A stretch of DNA of 64,000 nt from Rhizobium giardinii bv. giardinii H152 (GTDB lineage Bacteria > Pseudomonadota > Alphaproteobacteria > Rhizobiales > Rhizobiaceae): contig NZ_KB902691.1 in NCBI RefSeq assembly GCF_000379605.1, positions 311,056 to 375,055 on the forward strand, written 5' to 3'. The translations under genes were made by a program, and so were the position numbers. The notes beneath the pieces were generated by a model. It ran no database searches, had not been told where the DNA came from, and saw only the letters and a list, made by a program, of their open reading frames with translations. Shown here one piece after another: positions 27,074 to 36,168 of the stretch. Position 1 is the first letter of the stretch. Each line of letters starts with the position of its first letter.

Positions 27074-28743
27074 CCAATCCTCGTCACAACATCCGCGACG
27101 TCCGCGCAGCCCGCGGCACCGAACTGACCGCGAAATCCTGGATGACCGAAGCGCCGCTTCGCATGCTGATGAACAATCTCGATCCGGAAGTGGCCGAGAA
27201 CCCGCACGAACTGGTCGTCTACGGCGGCATTGGCCGGGCCGCCCGCACCTGGGCCGACTTCGACAAGATCGTCGAAACCTTGCGCGACCTCAATGAAGAC
27301 GAAACGCTGATGGTGCAATCCGGCAAGCCGGTCGGCGTCTTCCGCACCCACAAGGATGCGCCGCGCGTGCTGATCGCCAACTCCAACCTCGTGCCGCATT
27401 GGGCGACCTGGGACCATTTCAACGAACTGGATAAAAAGGGTCTCGCCATGTACGGCCAGATGACCGCCGGTTCGTGGATCTACATCGGTTCGCAGGGCAT
27501 CGTGCAGGGCACCTACGAAACCTTCGTCGAAGCCGGCCGCCAGCATTACAACGGCGACCTCAAGGGCAAGTGGGTCCTGACCGGCGGTCTCGGCGGCATG
27601 GGCGGCGCCCAGCCGCTGGCCGCCGTCATGGCCGGCGCCTGCTGCCTTGCGGTCGAATGCAATCCGGACTCGATCGATTTCCGCCTGCGCACCCGTTATG
27701 TCGACGCAAGAGCCGAAACGCTTGACGAAGCCATGGACATGATCAAGCGCTGGACCGCTGCCGGTGAAGCCAAGTCCGTCGGCCTGCTCGGCAACTGCGC
27801 CGAAATCCTGCCGGAAATGGTCCGTCGCGGCATCCGCCCCGACATGGTCACGGACCAGACCTCGGCCCACGACCCGATCAACGGTTACCTGCCGAAGGGC
27901 TGGACCATGGCTGAGTGGAAGGCAAAGCGCCAAAGCGACCCGAAAGCCGTCGAAAGGGCTGCCCGCGCCTCGATGCGCGAACATGTCGAGGCGATGATCG
28001 CCTTTCAGGACATGGGCATCCCGACCTTCGACTACGGCAACAACATCCGCCAGGTCGCCAAGGAAGAGGGCCTGGAAAACGCCTTCGCCTTCCCGGGCTT
28101 CGTCCCGGCCTATATCCGTCCGCTGTTCTGCCGCGGCATCGGTCCATTCCGCTGGGCTGCCCTGTCGGGTGATCCGGAGGACATCCGCAAGACCGACGCC
28201 AAGGTCAAGGAACTGCTGCCCGACAACAAGCACCTGCACAACTGGCTCGACATGGCCGCCGAGCGCATTGCTTTCCAGGGCCTGCCGGCGCGCATCTGCT
28301 GGGTCGGCCTTGGCGACCGTCATCGCCTCGGCCTCGCCTTCAACGAGATGGTCAAGAACGGCGAACTGAGCGCGCCGGTCGTCATCGGCCGCGACCATCT
28401 GGACAGTGGCTCCGTCGCCTCGCCGAACCGCGAGACGGAAGCGATGAAGGACGGCTCCGACGCCGTGTCCGACTGGCCGCTCTTGAACGCGCTCCTCAAC
28501 ACCGCATCCGGCGCCACCTGGGTATCGCTGCATCACGGCGGCGGTGTCGGCATGGGCTTCTCGCAGCACTCGGGCGTCGTCATCTGCTGCGACGGCTCGG
28601 ACGATGCCGCGCGGCGCATCGAACGCGTTCTCTGGAACGACCCGGCGACCGGCGTCATGCGCCACGCCGACGCCGGCTACGAGATCGCCCTCGACTGCGC
28701 CAAGGACAAGGGCCTGCGGCTGCCGGGAATTCTCGGGAACTGA
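27070..28743 (+). CDS. hutU: Urocanate hydratase
   Basis: A 557-residue NAD-dependent urocanase converting urocanate to 4-imidazolone-5-propionate. Conserved segments include [20 protein letters not shown], the NAD-binding [48 protein letters not shown], and the active-site stretch [17 protein letters not shown] [16 protein letters not shown] with the catalytic Cys. [16 protein letters not shown] and [15 protein letters not shown] close the protein. Length is typical. Its start overlaps hutG. It is the last of hutIHGU; hutD follows only after a vapBC remnant. Confidence 0.97.
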   Translation: MTNPRHNIRDVRAARGTELTAKSWMTEAPLRMLMNNLDPEVAENPHELVVYGGIGRAARTWADFDKIVETLRDLNEDETLMVQSGKPVGVFRTHKDAPRVLIANSNLVPHWATWDHFNELDKKGLAMYGQMTAGSWIYIGSQGIVQGTYETFVEAGRQHYNGDLKGKWVLTGGLGGMGGAQPLAAVMAGACCLAVECNPDSIDFRLRTRYVDARAETLDEAMDMIKRWTAAGEAKSVGLLGNCAEILPEMVRRGIRPDMVTDQTSAHDPINGYLPKGWTMAEWKAKRQSDPKAVERAARASMREHVEAMIAFQDMGIPTFDYGNNIRQVAKEEGLENAFAFPGFVPAYIRPLFCRGIGPFRWAALSGDPEDIRKTDAKVKELLPDNKHLHNWLDMAAERIAFQGLPARICWVGLGDRHRLGLAFNEMVKNGELSAPVVIGRDHLDSGSVASPNRETEAMKDGSDAVSDWPLLNALLNTASGATWVSLHHGGGVGMGFSQHSGVVICCDGSDDAARRIERVLWNDPATGVMRHADAGYEIALDCAKDKGLRLPGILGN

Positions 28744-28752
28744 TCTCTCCCC

Positions 28753-29129
28753 ATGGGTGTTTCGGAAGTCCGGGAAGGACGGCCTGATCAACAGTGATAA
28801 GCGGGACCCCCTCGATAATGGCCTGAGCAATCAGGATCCGATCGAAGGGGTCGTTGTGAAAGAGGGGCAGACGCGCAATCGCAATGGCATGTTCGCTGTT
28901 ACGGAAGTTCGACATATCCGTTTTCCAGGAGACGGTAGCGCAGCACGAAAGGGTCGGCGTGAAAGCCGCCGCGGCCGGTCCCGTGCTTTATTGCAGTTTC
29001 CCAGATGCTGGCCGGGCTGAAGAGGAGTTCGTTGCCGGTCTCCTCGATAAGAGGTCTGATGATCTTGGGCAAAAGCGCAATATCGCCGGCCGCCCAGATC
29101 AGGATGTGAGTGTCGAGGAGAAATCTCAT
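28753..29129 (-). pseudogene. VapC-type PIN-domain toxin, frameshifted
   Basis: The first 76 codons (28899-29129) encode a normal PIN start, MRFLLDTHILIWAAGDIALL, with SPASIWETAIK, and stop after GYVELP. The continuation is in another frame at 28915 and below: SEHAIAIARLPLFHNDPFDR followed by AQAIIEGVPLITVDQAV, the expected second half with its acidic residues. Four bases lie between the CCG (Pro) and AGC (Ser) codons where six would keep the frame, a net loss of 2 or gain of 1. The 3' end also runs on into hutU sequence instead of a normal VapC tail. The toxin is therefore very likely dead. It overlaps the vapB stop in an ATGA junction. Confidence 0.85.
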
Positions 29130-29386
29130 TTGGGAAACAGGCTGCCGCCGTAAAACATTTCCTCGATCTCATCCGCCATCATCGTATCGAAATCTTCCGG
29201 GACAACAATTTCGCCCTTCATAAACCCGATACGGCGTTTTTTCGGCGTTTCCGCTTCATCGAGCGGCACAAGCTTTCCGATCGGTTTGCCGGCCTTGGCA
29301 ATGATGAAGGATTCGCCCTTGGCCACCCTTTCCATCAGGCGCGAGAGATGTGTCTTTGCTTCGTGTATATTGACGGTTTCCATCAT
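29126..29386 (-). CDS. vapB: Phd/YefM-family antitoxin VapB, intact partner of a dead toxin
   Basis: An 86-residue antitoxin. The N-terminal DNA-binding and dimer domain reads TVNIHEAKTHLSRLMERVAK then GESFIIAKAGKPIGKLVPLD, which is Phd/YefM type. The acidic C-terminal tail (VPEDFDTMMADEIEEMFYGG) would wrap around the PIN toxin. It precedes vapC with a 4-bp overlap, as in functional modules. Since the toxin is frameshifted, the antitoxin may persist as an autoregulator or an anti-addiction relic. A palindrome lies 10 bp upstream. Confidence 0.88.
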   Translation of the reverse strand: MMETVNIHEAKTHLSRLMERVAKGESFIIAKAGKPIGKLVPLDEAETPKKRRIGFMKGEIVVPEDFDTMMADEIEEMFYGGSLFPK

Positions 29387-29395
29387 CGTCCTCCT

Positions 29396-29424
29396 GTGGA
29401 CTTAGTCCACTGAACTCAGTCCAC
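29396..29424. promoter_or_regulatory. VapB operator candidate
   Basis: GTGGACT-T-AGTCCAC at 29396-29410 is an odd-centred perfect palindrome with 7-bp arms. A further AGTCCAC copy occurs at 29418-29424. The cluster sits directly upstream of vapB and 17-45 bp upstream of hutD, so antitoxin binding could also affect hutD. Confidence 0.55.
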
Positions 29425-29440
29425 TCCATAGAGGTTTACA

Positions 29441-30040
29441 ATGTCCATCGCGCAACAGCCCAATCACAACCGTCTGATGGTATTAAAGGCAGACACTTAC
29501 CGCCGTATGCCGTGGAAAAACGGCGCAGGCGAGACCGTGGAGATCGCCGTATTCCCGCCGGAGGCCGATCTCGCCACTTTCGGCTGGCGCGTCAGCATGG
29601 CGACTGTCGGCAGCGACGGGCCGTTTTCGGTTTTTCCGGGCATAGACCGGACCCTGTCGATCCTTCAGGGCGATGGCATAGAACTGGATATTGCAGGCCG
29701 CTCGCCCGTCGTGCTGACGCAGGCATCCAAGCCGCTTGCCTTTCCGGCCGACGCTGCGACCTCGGCACGGCTGGTATCAGGCGCAATCGTCGATCTGAAC
29801 GTCATGACCCGGCGCGGGCAGTGGGTCCATCAGGTTGAAAAGCGGATTGTCGAAGGGCAGCATCATCTGGACGCCGAGGGCGGCGTCACCATGCTTCTGT
29901 CGCTCGGCAATGTACGGATCGATTCCGGAGATCACGCAGTTGAGCTTGCCCGGCTGGACTGTGCCATCCTGCAAGGCGTCGTGCTGATTACCTCCGACAT
30001 GCCGACGGAGGCCTATCTGATCCACATTTCGCCCGTCTGA
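29441..30040 (+). CDS. hutD: HutD/Ves-family cupin protein
   Basis: A 199-residue bicupin-like protein of the HutD/Ves family. The signature is YRRMPWKNGAGETVEIAVFP, followed by FGWRVSMATVGSDGPFSVFP and RTLSILQGDG. HutD proteins accompany hut operons and are thought to tune histidine catabolism, perhaps by binding formylglutamate or urocanate; no enzyme activity is established. The ATG is preceded by AGAGG at 6 bp. It is separated from hutU by the vapBC remnant, which suggests insertion into an originally contiguous hut operon. Confidence 0.92.
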   Translation: MSIAQQPNHNRLMVLKADTYRRMPWKNGAGETVEIAVFPPEADLATFGWRVSMATVGSDGPFSVFPGIDRTLSILQGDGIELDIAGRSPVVLTQASKPLAFPADAATSARLVSGAIVDLNVMTRRGQWVHQVEKRIVEGQHHLDAEGGVTMLLSLGNVRIDSGDHAVELARLDCAILQGVVLITSDMPTEAYLIHISPV

Positions 30041-30082
30041 GGCTCTACACACCCGCCCCGGCGAGTGCTTGGTGGACTTGCC

Positions 30083-31234
30083 CTACGCCGGCCTTGAAAA
30101 CCGTTCCATCGCCTCGAAGGAGAAGGCGTCGATCGGCAGGTCCGTGCCGCCATCGAGCGCCAGGTCGGCGAGGATCTCTCCGACGACGCTGGTGAACTTG
30201 AAGCCGTGGCCCGAACAGGGGGACGCGACGACGATGCGCCTGTCGCCCGGTAGGAGATCGAGCAGGAAATCCTCGCTCGGCAGCATCGTGTAGCGGCAAG
30301 TGGTGGAGCGGACGCGCAGGCCGGCCGCGGCCGGTAGCCGGTGACGGATGAAACTGTCGAGCAGGTTAGTATCGCGCTCGTTGACGGCCGGGTTGGGCTG
30401 GTTCGGATCGATCGGCTCGCGAAAATGCGCATGGCGGCCAACCTTGACGCCATCGACGCCGATCGCCGGGAAACCGAAGAACGAGCCATTGTCACCCTCG
30501 TCGCGGATGAATACCGGCATGCGCTGCGGCTGGGTGACGAAACCATCTGTCGGCTGGTACCAGGCAACGACCTGCTTGATCGGTACGGCATGGTCGCGCA
30601 GCGCCGGCACCAGTTCGCCGATCCAAGAGCCGGTGGCGACGATGACCTTGGCGGCCGTGTAACGTCCCGTGGCGGAGACGACGGTCACGCCGTTGTCCCC
30701 CGGTTCGATTGCCGTAACCTTTTCCCCGAAATGCAGCGCGGCGCCATCGGCGGCGGCGAGCTTCAGATAGCCCATGACGGCGGCTTTGGGACGGAGATAT
30801 CCACCCTGGGGATCAAGCAGCGCCACCTCGTCTTCATCCAGCGAAAATACCGGAAAACGCCGGCGCATCTCGTCGGGGCCGAGGGTTTCGAGCGGCAGAT
30901 CGTGAACATTGCAGGATTCCCTTGTGCCGCTGACGATCTTGCTGTCCGGCTTGCCGATCTGCAGCACGCCGGTGATCGTCAGGATATCCTCGCGCAGCCG
31001 CGCCTCGAGCGCCCGCCAGTTGACATAGGCGCGCAGCAGCAGTGGCACATAGGAAGGGTCCTCGAAATAGCCGAGCCGGATCAGGCGGCTGTCGCCATGG
31101 GACGAACTCAAGGCATGCGCCGGATAATAGGCGTCGATGCCGATCACCTTCACGCCGCGGAAGGCCAGATGCGCAACAGCCGCACTGCCCATGGCGCCAA
31201 GGCCGACAACGGCAACGTCGAAATGGGCGGCCAT
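30083..31234 (-). CDS. SolA-like monomeric N-methyl amino-acid oxidase
   Basis: A 383-residue flavoenzyme of the monomeric sarcosine oxidase / N-methyltryptophan oxidase family. The FAD motif is VAVVGLGAMGSAAVAHLA, followed by SSSHGDSRLIRLGYFEDPSY. Cys313 in TTCRYTMLPSEDFLLDLLP occupies the position of the cysteine that carries covalent FAD in this family. The C-terminal FAD loop is SPCSGHGFKFTSVVGEILA. It would oxidatively demethylate an N-methyl amino acid, giving formaldehyde and hydrogen peroxide. It is the last gene of an operon with an amino-acid ABC importer and a MIO-less HAL homologue. N-methyltryptophan is the textbook substrate, but context suggests another N-methyl amino acid. Confidence 0.88.
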   Translation of the reverse strand: MAAHFDVAVVGLGAMGSAAVAHLAFRGVKVIGIDAYYPAHALSSSHGDSRLIRLGYFEDPSYVPLLLRAYVNWRALEARLREDILTITGVLQIGKPDSKIVSGTRESCNVHDLPLETLGPDEMRRRFPVFSLDEDEVALLDPQGGYLRPKAAVMGYLKLAAADGAALHFGEKVTAIEPGDNGVTVVSATGRYTAAKVIVATGSWIGELVPALRDHAVPIKQVVAWYQPTDGFVTQPQRMPVFIRDEGDNGSFFGFPAIGVDGVKVGRHAHFREPIDPNQPNPAVNERDTNLLDSFIRHRLPAAAGLRVRSTTCRYTMLPSEDFLLDLLPGDRRIVVASPCSGHGFKFTSVVGEILADLALDGGTDLPIDAFSFEAMERFSRPA

Positions 31235-31254
31235 GGCAGTTCCTTTCAGGAGAT

Positions 31255-32748
31255 TCAGATGCCGGGAGGAGGCGTCCGGCGCAGGAGATCGCGCGCCTTT
31301 TCCAGATCCCAGCCGAGTGGCCGATCATCGGCATAGGTTGGCAGAACAGCGCGGATATGACGATAGAGCGCGTCGGTTCCCTTGGCTCGAGGCGCGACCG
31401 CAACCTTGAAATCCTGGGCCTGCGCGGCGGCGGCAAATTCGATGCCGAGAATCTGCTCGGCATTGTCAATGACTGCCAGCAGCTTGTTGGCCGCAGCCGT
31501 CGGATGCGCGAGAAAATCCTCCTGCAGCGCCGAGGTGACGCCTCCGTCGAGGCTCGCCGGCGCACCGAGCCGCCGGTTTTCCGCAGCAAGTGCCGCGGCC
31601 GTATATTGCGCGATCATGAAGCCGGACCCGGCGCCCGGATCGGTCGCCAGGAAGGCCGGCAGGCCGCTTACCAGCGGATTGACCAGCCGGTCGATCCGCC
31701 GCTCGCTCATCGCCGAGATCTGGGAGACCGCGACCGACAGGCTATCGAGCGCCTGCCCGAGGCCGGGTGCGACGGCATGTGCTTCGGAAGAAACAAGCGG
31801 AGCTTCCGGCGTGCCGGATACGGCGGGATTATCGGTTACGGACGCAAGTTCCTGATCGACGATCGAACCGACAAAATCGAACACATCCCAGCCGGCGCCG
31901 TGCGCATGCGGGACGGAGCGAAGGCTCAAGGCATCCTGCGTGCGCGCCCCCTTGGCAGCCTCGATCAGGCCGCTGCCAGCCAGGCGTTCGCGCAGCACCC
32001 TGCCGACCTTCGCGATGCCCTTCGACTTGCGAAGCGCCAGCACCGGCCCGTCGAAGGCCGCCGCCTGACATCCGAGCGCCTCGATGGTCAGTGCCGCGAT
32101 GGCATCGGCCCATTCAAGGAAGCGCTCGGCGCGCGCCAGAGCCAACGAGCCGAGGCCCGTCGAACAGGCAGTGCCGTTGACGAGGCTCAGACCTTCCTTG
32201 GCCTGCAGCACCAGCGGCTCGATGCCGAGGGTTTTCAGGGCCTCGGCGCCACTTGTCGGTCTCCCCTTCAACCGCGCCCTGCCCTCGCCGATCAGTACCA
32301 GCGCGATGTGAGCATTGTGGGAGAGATAGCCGGCGGAACCTTTCGCGGGCACTTCGGGAATGCAGTCTTCGCGCAGGAAAGCCTGCAGCGTCTCGACGAT
32401 CACTGGGCGCACGCCGGAATGCCCATGCGAAAAATTGGCTATCTGCGCCGCGATGATGGCACGCACCGCGCGGGCATCCAGCAGCGGGCCGATACCGCAG
32501 GCGTGGCTGAGGATGATGTTGCGCGACAGGCGGCTCTGGGACGGACGATCTACGACGGTATCGGCCAGCGCGCCGACGCCGGTATTGACGCCATAGGCGC
32601 GCGCACCGCTTTCGACGATTGCCGCAACGATGCGGCTGGCGGTCTCGACGCGCTGGCGCGCACTATCGGACAGGGAAAGGGCCGCACCATCGGCAACCGC
32701 CGCCACGGCGCGCCAGTCGAGCGCCGTTTCAAGCACGATATCCTGCAC
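31255..32748 (-). CDS. Histidine/aromatic ammonia-lyase homologue lacking the MIO triad
   Basis: A 497-residue member of the HAL/PAL fold by its overall pattern: Tyr52 in AYGVNTGVGALA, His82 in LSHACGIG, Asn191 in LVNGTACSTG, and Glu in TSALQEDF. At the MIO position, where HutH has [12 protein letters not shown], it has KGSAGYLSHNAH, so Ala-Ser-Gly is replaced by Tyr141-Leu142-Ser143 and the cofactor cannot form. Tyr280 of histidase is Leu274, Arg283 is kept as Arg277, and GGNFH becomes SSEAH. The start is GTG with GGAGG 6 bp upstream, inside the end of the ATPase gene. It may eliminate a better leaving group than ammonia, such as trimethylamine from a betaine, as described for ergothionase. 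That is inference. Confidence 0.85.
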   Translation of the reverse strand: MQDIVLETALDWRAVAAVADGAALSLSDSARQRVETASRIVAAIVESGARAYGVNTGVGALADTVVDRPSQSRLSRNIILSHACGIGPLLDARAVRAIIAAQIANFSHGHSGVRPVIVETLQAFLREDCIPEVPAKGSAGYLSHNAHIALVLIGEGRARLKGRPTSGAEALKTLGIEPLVLQAKEGLSLVNGTACSTGLGSLALARAERFLEWADAIAALTIEALGCQAAAFDGPVLALRKSKGIAKVGRVLRERLAGSGLIEAAKGARTQDALSLRSVPHAHGAGWDVFDFVGSIVDQELASVTDNPAVSGTPEAPLVSSEAHAVAPGLGQALDSLSVAVSQISAMSERRIDRLVNPLVSGLPAFLATDPGAGSGFMIAQYTAAALAAENRRLGAPASLDGGVTSALQEDFLAHPTAAANKLLAVIDNAEQILGIEFAAAAQAQDFKVAVAPRAKGTDALYRHIRAVLPTYADDRPLGWDLEKARDLLRRTPPPGI

Positions 32749-32750
32749 GA

Positions 32751-33557
32751 TCAGCCTCCAAAATTGCCGATGAACTGGCGGAAGCTGGGGGAACCGCCTG
32801 AGCCGAACAGTTGGTCCGGCGCTCCATCGCTGTCAATCTCGCCGGATTTCATGAAGATCACCCGGTTGGAGACATTGCGGGCAAAGCTCATCTCATGGGT
32901 GACGACCAGCATGGTCATCCCCTCTTCGGCAAGCGAGCGCATGACGCGCAGCACCTCGCCCACCAGTTCCGGATCGAGCGCCGACGTCGGCTCGTCGAAC
33001 AGCATGACCTTTGGCTTCATTGCCAGCGAGCGGGCGATCGCGGCGCGTTGCTGCTGGCCGCCCGACAGATGCGCCGGATAGGCATTGCGCTTCTCGGCAA
33101 TACCGACCTTTTCCAGAAGCACTTCGGCCTCCGCGATGCATTCGGCGCGCGGACGCCTCAAGACGTGCACCGGCCCCTCGATGACATTTTCGAGGATCGT
33201 CATGTGGGACCAGAGATTGAACGACTGGAACACCATGCCGAGCTCGGAGCGGATGCGGTCCACCTGGCGCCGGTTGGCCGGAACGTTCTTGCCACCGCGC
33301 TGCTCCATCTGGATCAGTTCGCCATCGACGGAAATCTCGCCGTGATCGGCAATTTCCAAAAGATTGATACAGCGCAGGAAGGTGGACTTGCCCGAGCCGC
33401 TGGCGCCGAGAAGCGAAATGACGTCGCCGTCGCGGGCATCGAGCGAGATCCCGCGCAGCACCTCATGCGTGCCGAAGCTCTTGCGGATGTTGCGGACGGA
33501 AAGCCGGGTCGTGCCTGCCATGGTCGTTCCAGTCTGGTTGAGGGTCGTCGGGGTCAT
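32751..33557 (-). CDS. Polar amino-acid ABC transporter ATP-binding protein
   Basis: A 268-residue ATPase of the HisP/GlnQ class. Walker A is [11 protein letters not shown], the signature [16 protein letters not shown], Walker [15 protein letters not shown], and the switch His [19 protein letters not shown]. The start at 33557 overlaps the permease stop (ATGA); the longer open frame upstream is the shadow of that permease. It energises the two permeases encoded upstream. Its 3' end carries the ribosome site for the MIO-less lyase gene, coupling import to catabolism. Confidence 0.95.
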   Translation of the reverse strand: MTPTTLNQTGTTMAGTTRLSVRNIRKSFGTHEVLRGISLDARDGDVISLLGASGSGKSTFLRCINLLEIADHGEISVDGELIQMEQRGGKNVPANRRQVDRIRSELGMVFQSFNLWSHMTILENVIEGPVHVLRRPRAECIAEAEVLLEKVGIAEKRNAYPAHLSGGQQQRAAIARSLAMKPKVMLFDEPTSALDPELVGEVLRVMRSLAEEGMTMLVVTHEMSFARNVSNRVIFMKSGEIDSDGAPDQLFGSGGSPSFRQFIGNFGG

Positions 33558-34264
33558 CGCTGCGGCACCGGAAACAGGGGAGCCGCGCGGCGGTGCGGGG
33601 TCAGCTTGTATTCGAGCAGCGCCATGGCCTGCAGGATCAGGAAGTTCAGGATGAGATAGATGGCGGCGGCGCAGAGGAAGACTTCCATCGTCCGGTAGGT
33701 CTGCGAGATCAGCCGCTGGGCAACGCCCGTGACCTCCCAGACCGTGACGAGGCTGGCGAGCGCCGTTGACTTCACCATCATCACCACTTCGGTCGAATAG
33801 GCCGGCAGCGCATGGCGGAAGGCGACCGGCGCCAGGATGCGGCGGGTCAGCAGGAAGCCGGACATGCCGACCGACCGGGCCGCCTCGATTTCCTTGGCCG
33901 GGATGGCGCGCAGGCCGAAGCGAAAGATTTCCGCCGTGTAGCCCGCCGTGCAAAGCGCCAGCGACAGCACGGCGCAGACGAACGGTTCGCGCAGAGCCGG
34001 CCAGAGGAAGCTGTAGCGAATGAAGCCGAACTGCCCGAGGCCGTAGAAAATCAGGAACATCTGGATCAACAGCGGCGAACCGCGGAAGACGAAGATATAG
34101 CCCTTGGCGAAATTGCGGGCGGTGGTATTGCCGCTCACCCGCATCCAGACAATGAGGAGCGCCAGCAAGCCGCCGAAGAAAACCGAGAGGGAAAACAGCG
34201 CCAGCGTCATCGGCAGAGCCGCCAGCAGCGTTTTCATCGTCTCGAACATGAAGGTGATATCCAT
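33554..34264 (-). CDS. Polar amino-acid ABC transporter permease (HisM type)
   Basis: A 236-residue membrane permease of the His/Glu/Gln/Arg/opine family. An N-terminal hydrophobic segment ([20 protein letters not shown]) is followed by the docking loop [19 protein letters not shown] with its conserved Glu-Ala and Gly. [16 protein letters not shown] is the typical family stretch. The ATG has AAGGAG 8 bp upstream. It pairs with the second permease 18 bp upstream and overlaps the ATPase gene. Confidence 0.94.
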   Translation of the reverse strand: MDITFMFETMKTLLAALPMTLALFSLSVFFGGLLALLIVWMRVSGNTTARNFAKGYIFVFRGSPLLIQMFLIFYGLGQFGFIRYSFLWPALREPFVCAVLSLALCTAGYTAEIFRFGLRAIPAKEIEAARSVGMSGFLLTRRILAPVAFRHALPAYSTEVVMMVKSTALASLVTVWEVTGVAQRLISQTYRTMEVFLCAAAIYLILNFLILQAMALLEYKLTPHRRAAPLFPVPQR

Positions 34265-34282
34265 CGCGCGGCTCCTTGGGGA

Positions 34283-35005
34283 TCAGGCCTGGCCGAGGCT
34301 GGTCGGCATGCTGCGATTGGCGCGCTTTTCGGCGCTGGTGAAAAGGCGATCCGAGAAGCTGGTGAGGATCAGATAGAGACAGCCGCCGACGATGAAGAAC
34401 AGGAAGTGCTGCCGCGTCGAACCGGCCGCGACCTGGCTGGTCCGCATCAGGTCGGCAAGCCCGGTTACGGACACGAGCGCCGAGTCCTTGAGACTGAGCT
34501 GCCAGACATTGCCTATGCCCGGAATGGCAAACCGGAAAACCTGCGGGCCGATGATGCGGCGGAAGCGCAAGCTGCGGTTCATGCCGATCGCCTGCGCCGC
34601 CTCAAGCTCACCCTTCGGGATGGCGAGATAGGCACCGCGAAAAACCTCGGCCTGGTAGGCACCGGAGATGATGCCGACCGCAAGCGCACCGGCCGCGAAG
34701 GACGGAAGGCCGAGAAAGCCCTCGTAGCCCATCGCCGTACCGATCGCGGTGACCGCGCTCGATCCGCCGAAATAGACGAGATAGATGATCAGCAGTTCGG
34801 GAACGCCGCGAAAGACGGTGGTGTAGGTGCCGCCAAGCGTGCGCAGTATCCTGCTGCCCGACAGCTTCGCCCAGGCGACCAGCGAGCCGAGGATAGCGCC
34901 GATCAACAGCGCAACGGCGGTAACGCAAAGCGTCATCAACGCTGCCAGGAGAAGCAGTCCGCCCCAGCCGGTGGGGCCAAATCCGATCAATTGAAATAGT
35001 GCCAT
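34283..35005 (-). CDS. Polar amino-acid ABC transporter permease (HisQ type)
   Basis: A 240-residue permease. Family marks are [20 protein letters not shown] and the coupling loop [20 protein letters not shown]. About five hydrophobic segments are evident. It is the first of the two permease genes, 142 bp after the binding-protein gene. That gap includes an inverted repeat at 35066-35091 that may lower expression relative to the binding protein. Confidence 0.94.
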   Translation of the reverse strand: MALFQLIGFGPTGWGGLLLLAALMTLCVTAVALLIGAILGSLVAWAKLSGSRILRTLGGTYTTVFRGVPELLIIYLVYFGGSSAVTAIGTAMGYEGFLGLPSFAAGALAVGIISGAYQAEVFRGAYLAIPKGELEAAQAIGMNRSLRFRRIIGPQVFRFAIPGIGNVWQLSLKDSALVSVTGLADLMRTSQVAAGSTRQHFLFFIVGGCLYLILTSFSDRLFTSAEKRANRSMPTSLGQA

Positions 35006-35065
35006 GCCGCAGGCGTCCCGTCGTTTCCGGCATGGCCGGCTTCCCGATCGTCAGATGGATATGGA

Positions 35066-35091
35066 AGGCCGCACCTGAGGGTGGGCGGCCT
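35066..35091 (-). terminator. Inverted repeat between binding-protein and permease genes
   Basis: AGGCCGC and GCGGCCT pair across a 12-nt loop. There is no U-tract, so it is better seen as an attenuator or mRNA 3'-end stabiliser after the binding-protein gene. Confidence 0.4.
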
Positions 35092-35147
35092 GCCGCAGCA
35101 AAGTGTGCCCACCGGGGGCGAATGGCAAGCGGCGGGCAGAGTTGAGA

Positions 35148-35987
35148 TCAGGGAGTAACGTCGGTTTTGAACCACTTCATCGACAAGGTCTTGATCGTGC
35201 CGTCGGCAAGTGCTGCCTCGATAGCCTTGTTGAACATGTCGCGCAGATCCGTATCGGCCTGGCGAATGCCGAGGCCTTCACCGCTGCCGAAGATCGTGCC
35301 GCCGATTTCAGGGCCGGTGAAGGCGAGCGTGCCATTGGCCTTCTCGAAAGCCGAGATCAGGTAGACGGCATCGTCGAAGACGAGATCGATACGGCCGGTT
35401 TCAAGATCGAGGTCGCGCTCGGCGCCGGTCTTGTATTCACGCACGGTGGCGATATCGCCGAAGTTGTCATAGATGAACTTGGAGTAGACGGTGGCGGCCT
35501 GGATGCCGATCGTCTTGCCGGCGAAGGCTGCCTTCATCGCATCGATTTCCTTGACGCCGGTTGCGCCTGGATCAAGCTTGACGACCGAGCCGGTGCCGGC
35601 AGCGTTTGCCAGCGGGCCATCCTTCAGCGTCGCGAAAGCGGCGTGGGTATGAGCATAAGGAATGGTGAAGTCGATGATCTTCTTGCGCTCTTCGGTGATC
35701 GACAGCGCATCCATGATCACGTCGAACTTGCCGGCATTGAGCGCCGGGATCATGCCGTCCCAATCGGAGGCGACGAGATTGCACTCGACCTTCATGTGGT
35801 CGCAGAGATATTTGGCAAGCTCCGGCTCGAAACCACCGAGCGTACCGTCGGGATTGGTCAGGTTCCAGGGCGCATAGGCGCCTTCGAGCGTGATGGTGAC
35901 CGTCTTCCAGTCCTTGGCTTGAGCCATCGGAGCAGCAAGGGTTGCGAATGCGACGGCACCGGCCATCAGAAATTTGGATAGGTTCAT
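35148..35987 (-). CDS. Periplasmic amino-acid-binding protein (family 3)
   Basis: A 279-residue binding protein for the importer. The signal peptide is MNLSKFLMAGAVAFATLAAP with cleavage near AQA-KD. The mature protein has the family 3 pattern: GAYAPWNLTNPDGTLGGFEP, ASDWDGMIPALNAGKFDVIM, and LSITEERKKIIDFTIPYAHT. These are ligand-contact segments of cationic or polar amino-acid binders. The ATG at 35987 has AGAGGAA 9 bp upstream; the open frame beyond it is not coding. It is divergent from a HutC-family regulator with a palindrome between. The ligand may be a modified histidine or another N-methylated amino acid, inferred only from the operon. Confidence 0.92.
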   Translation of the reverse strand: MNLSKFLMAGAVAFATLAAPMAQAKDWKTVTITLEGAYAPWNLTNPDGTLGGFEPELAKYLCDHMKVECNLVASDWDGMIPALNAGKFDVIMDALSITEERKKIIDFTIPYAHTHAAFATLKDGPLANAAGTGSVVKLDPGATGVKEIDAMKAAFAGKTIGIQAATVYSKFIYDNFGDIATVREYKTGAERDLDLETGRIDLVFDDAVYLISAFEKANGTLAFTGPEIGGTIFGSGEGLGIRQADTDLRDMFNKAIEAALADGTIKTLSMKWFKTDVTP

Positions 35988-36077
35988 GTTCAGGTTCCTC
36001 TGAGGTTTATCTTCACAACGTCCGCCGATCTCCGCCGTCTTATGAGCCGGCTTCAAAAATGCCCCTGAACATCCATG

Positions 36078-36096
36078 TTGTATATGGTACCATATG
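36078..36096. promoter_or_regulatory. GntR/HutC-family operator in divergent promoter
   Basis: TTGTATATGGTACCATATG contains the perfect 14-bp palindrome ATATGGTACCATAT (36082-36095). It lies 91 bp upstream of the binding-protein start and 73 bp upstream of the regulator start. A close relative, TTGTATATGGAACATG, recurs at 36960-36975. Confidence 0.7.
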
Positions 36097-36168
36097 CGAA
36101 TTTTTGTGGTATGCAAGAGGGAGGCCCGCATTTGGATGCAAAATTAATTTCGCCCAAGGAATGAGCAT

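Noticed and set aside
26998-28830. 610-codon open frame antisense to hutU
   Set aside because: It is the shadow of a high-GC gene with strong codon bias. The plus strand encodes an unmistakable urocanate hydratase, and the antisense translation has no recognisable family.
31255-32748. Calling this gene a second histidine ammonia-lyase (hutH2)
   Set aside because: The MIO Ala-Ser-Gly triad and the catalytic Tyr280 equivalent are absent, so the name would imply an activity the sequence does not support.
31042-33081. 679-codon plus-strand open frame opposite the lyase and SolA genes
   Set aside because: The minus strand encodes three recognisable coupled genes here. The plus-strand translation is Arg/Gly/His-rich with no domain.
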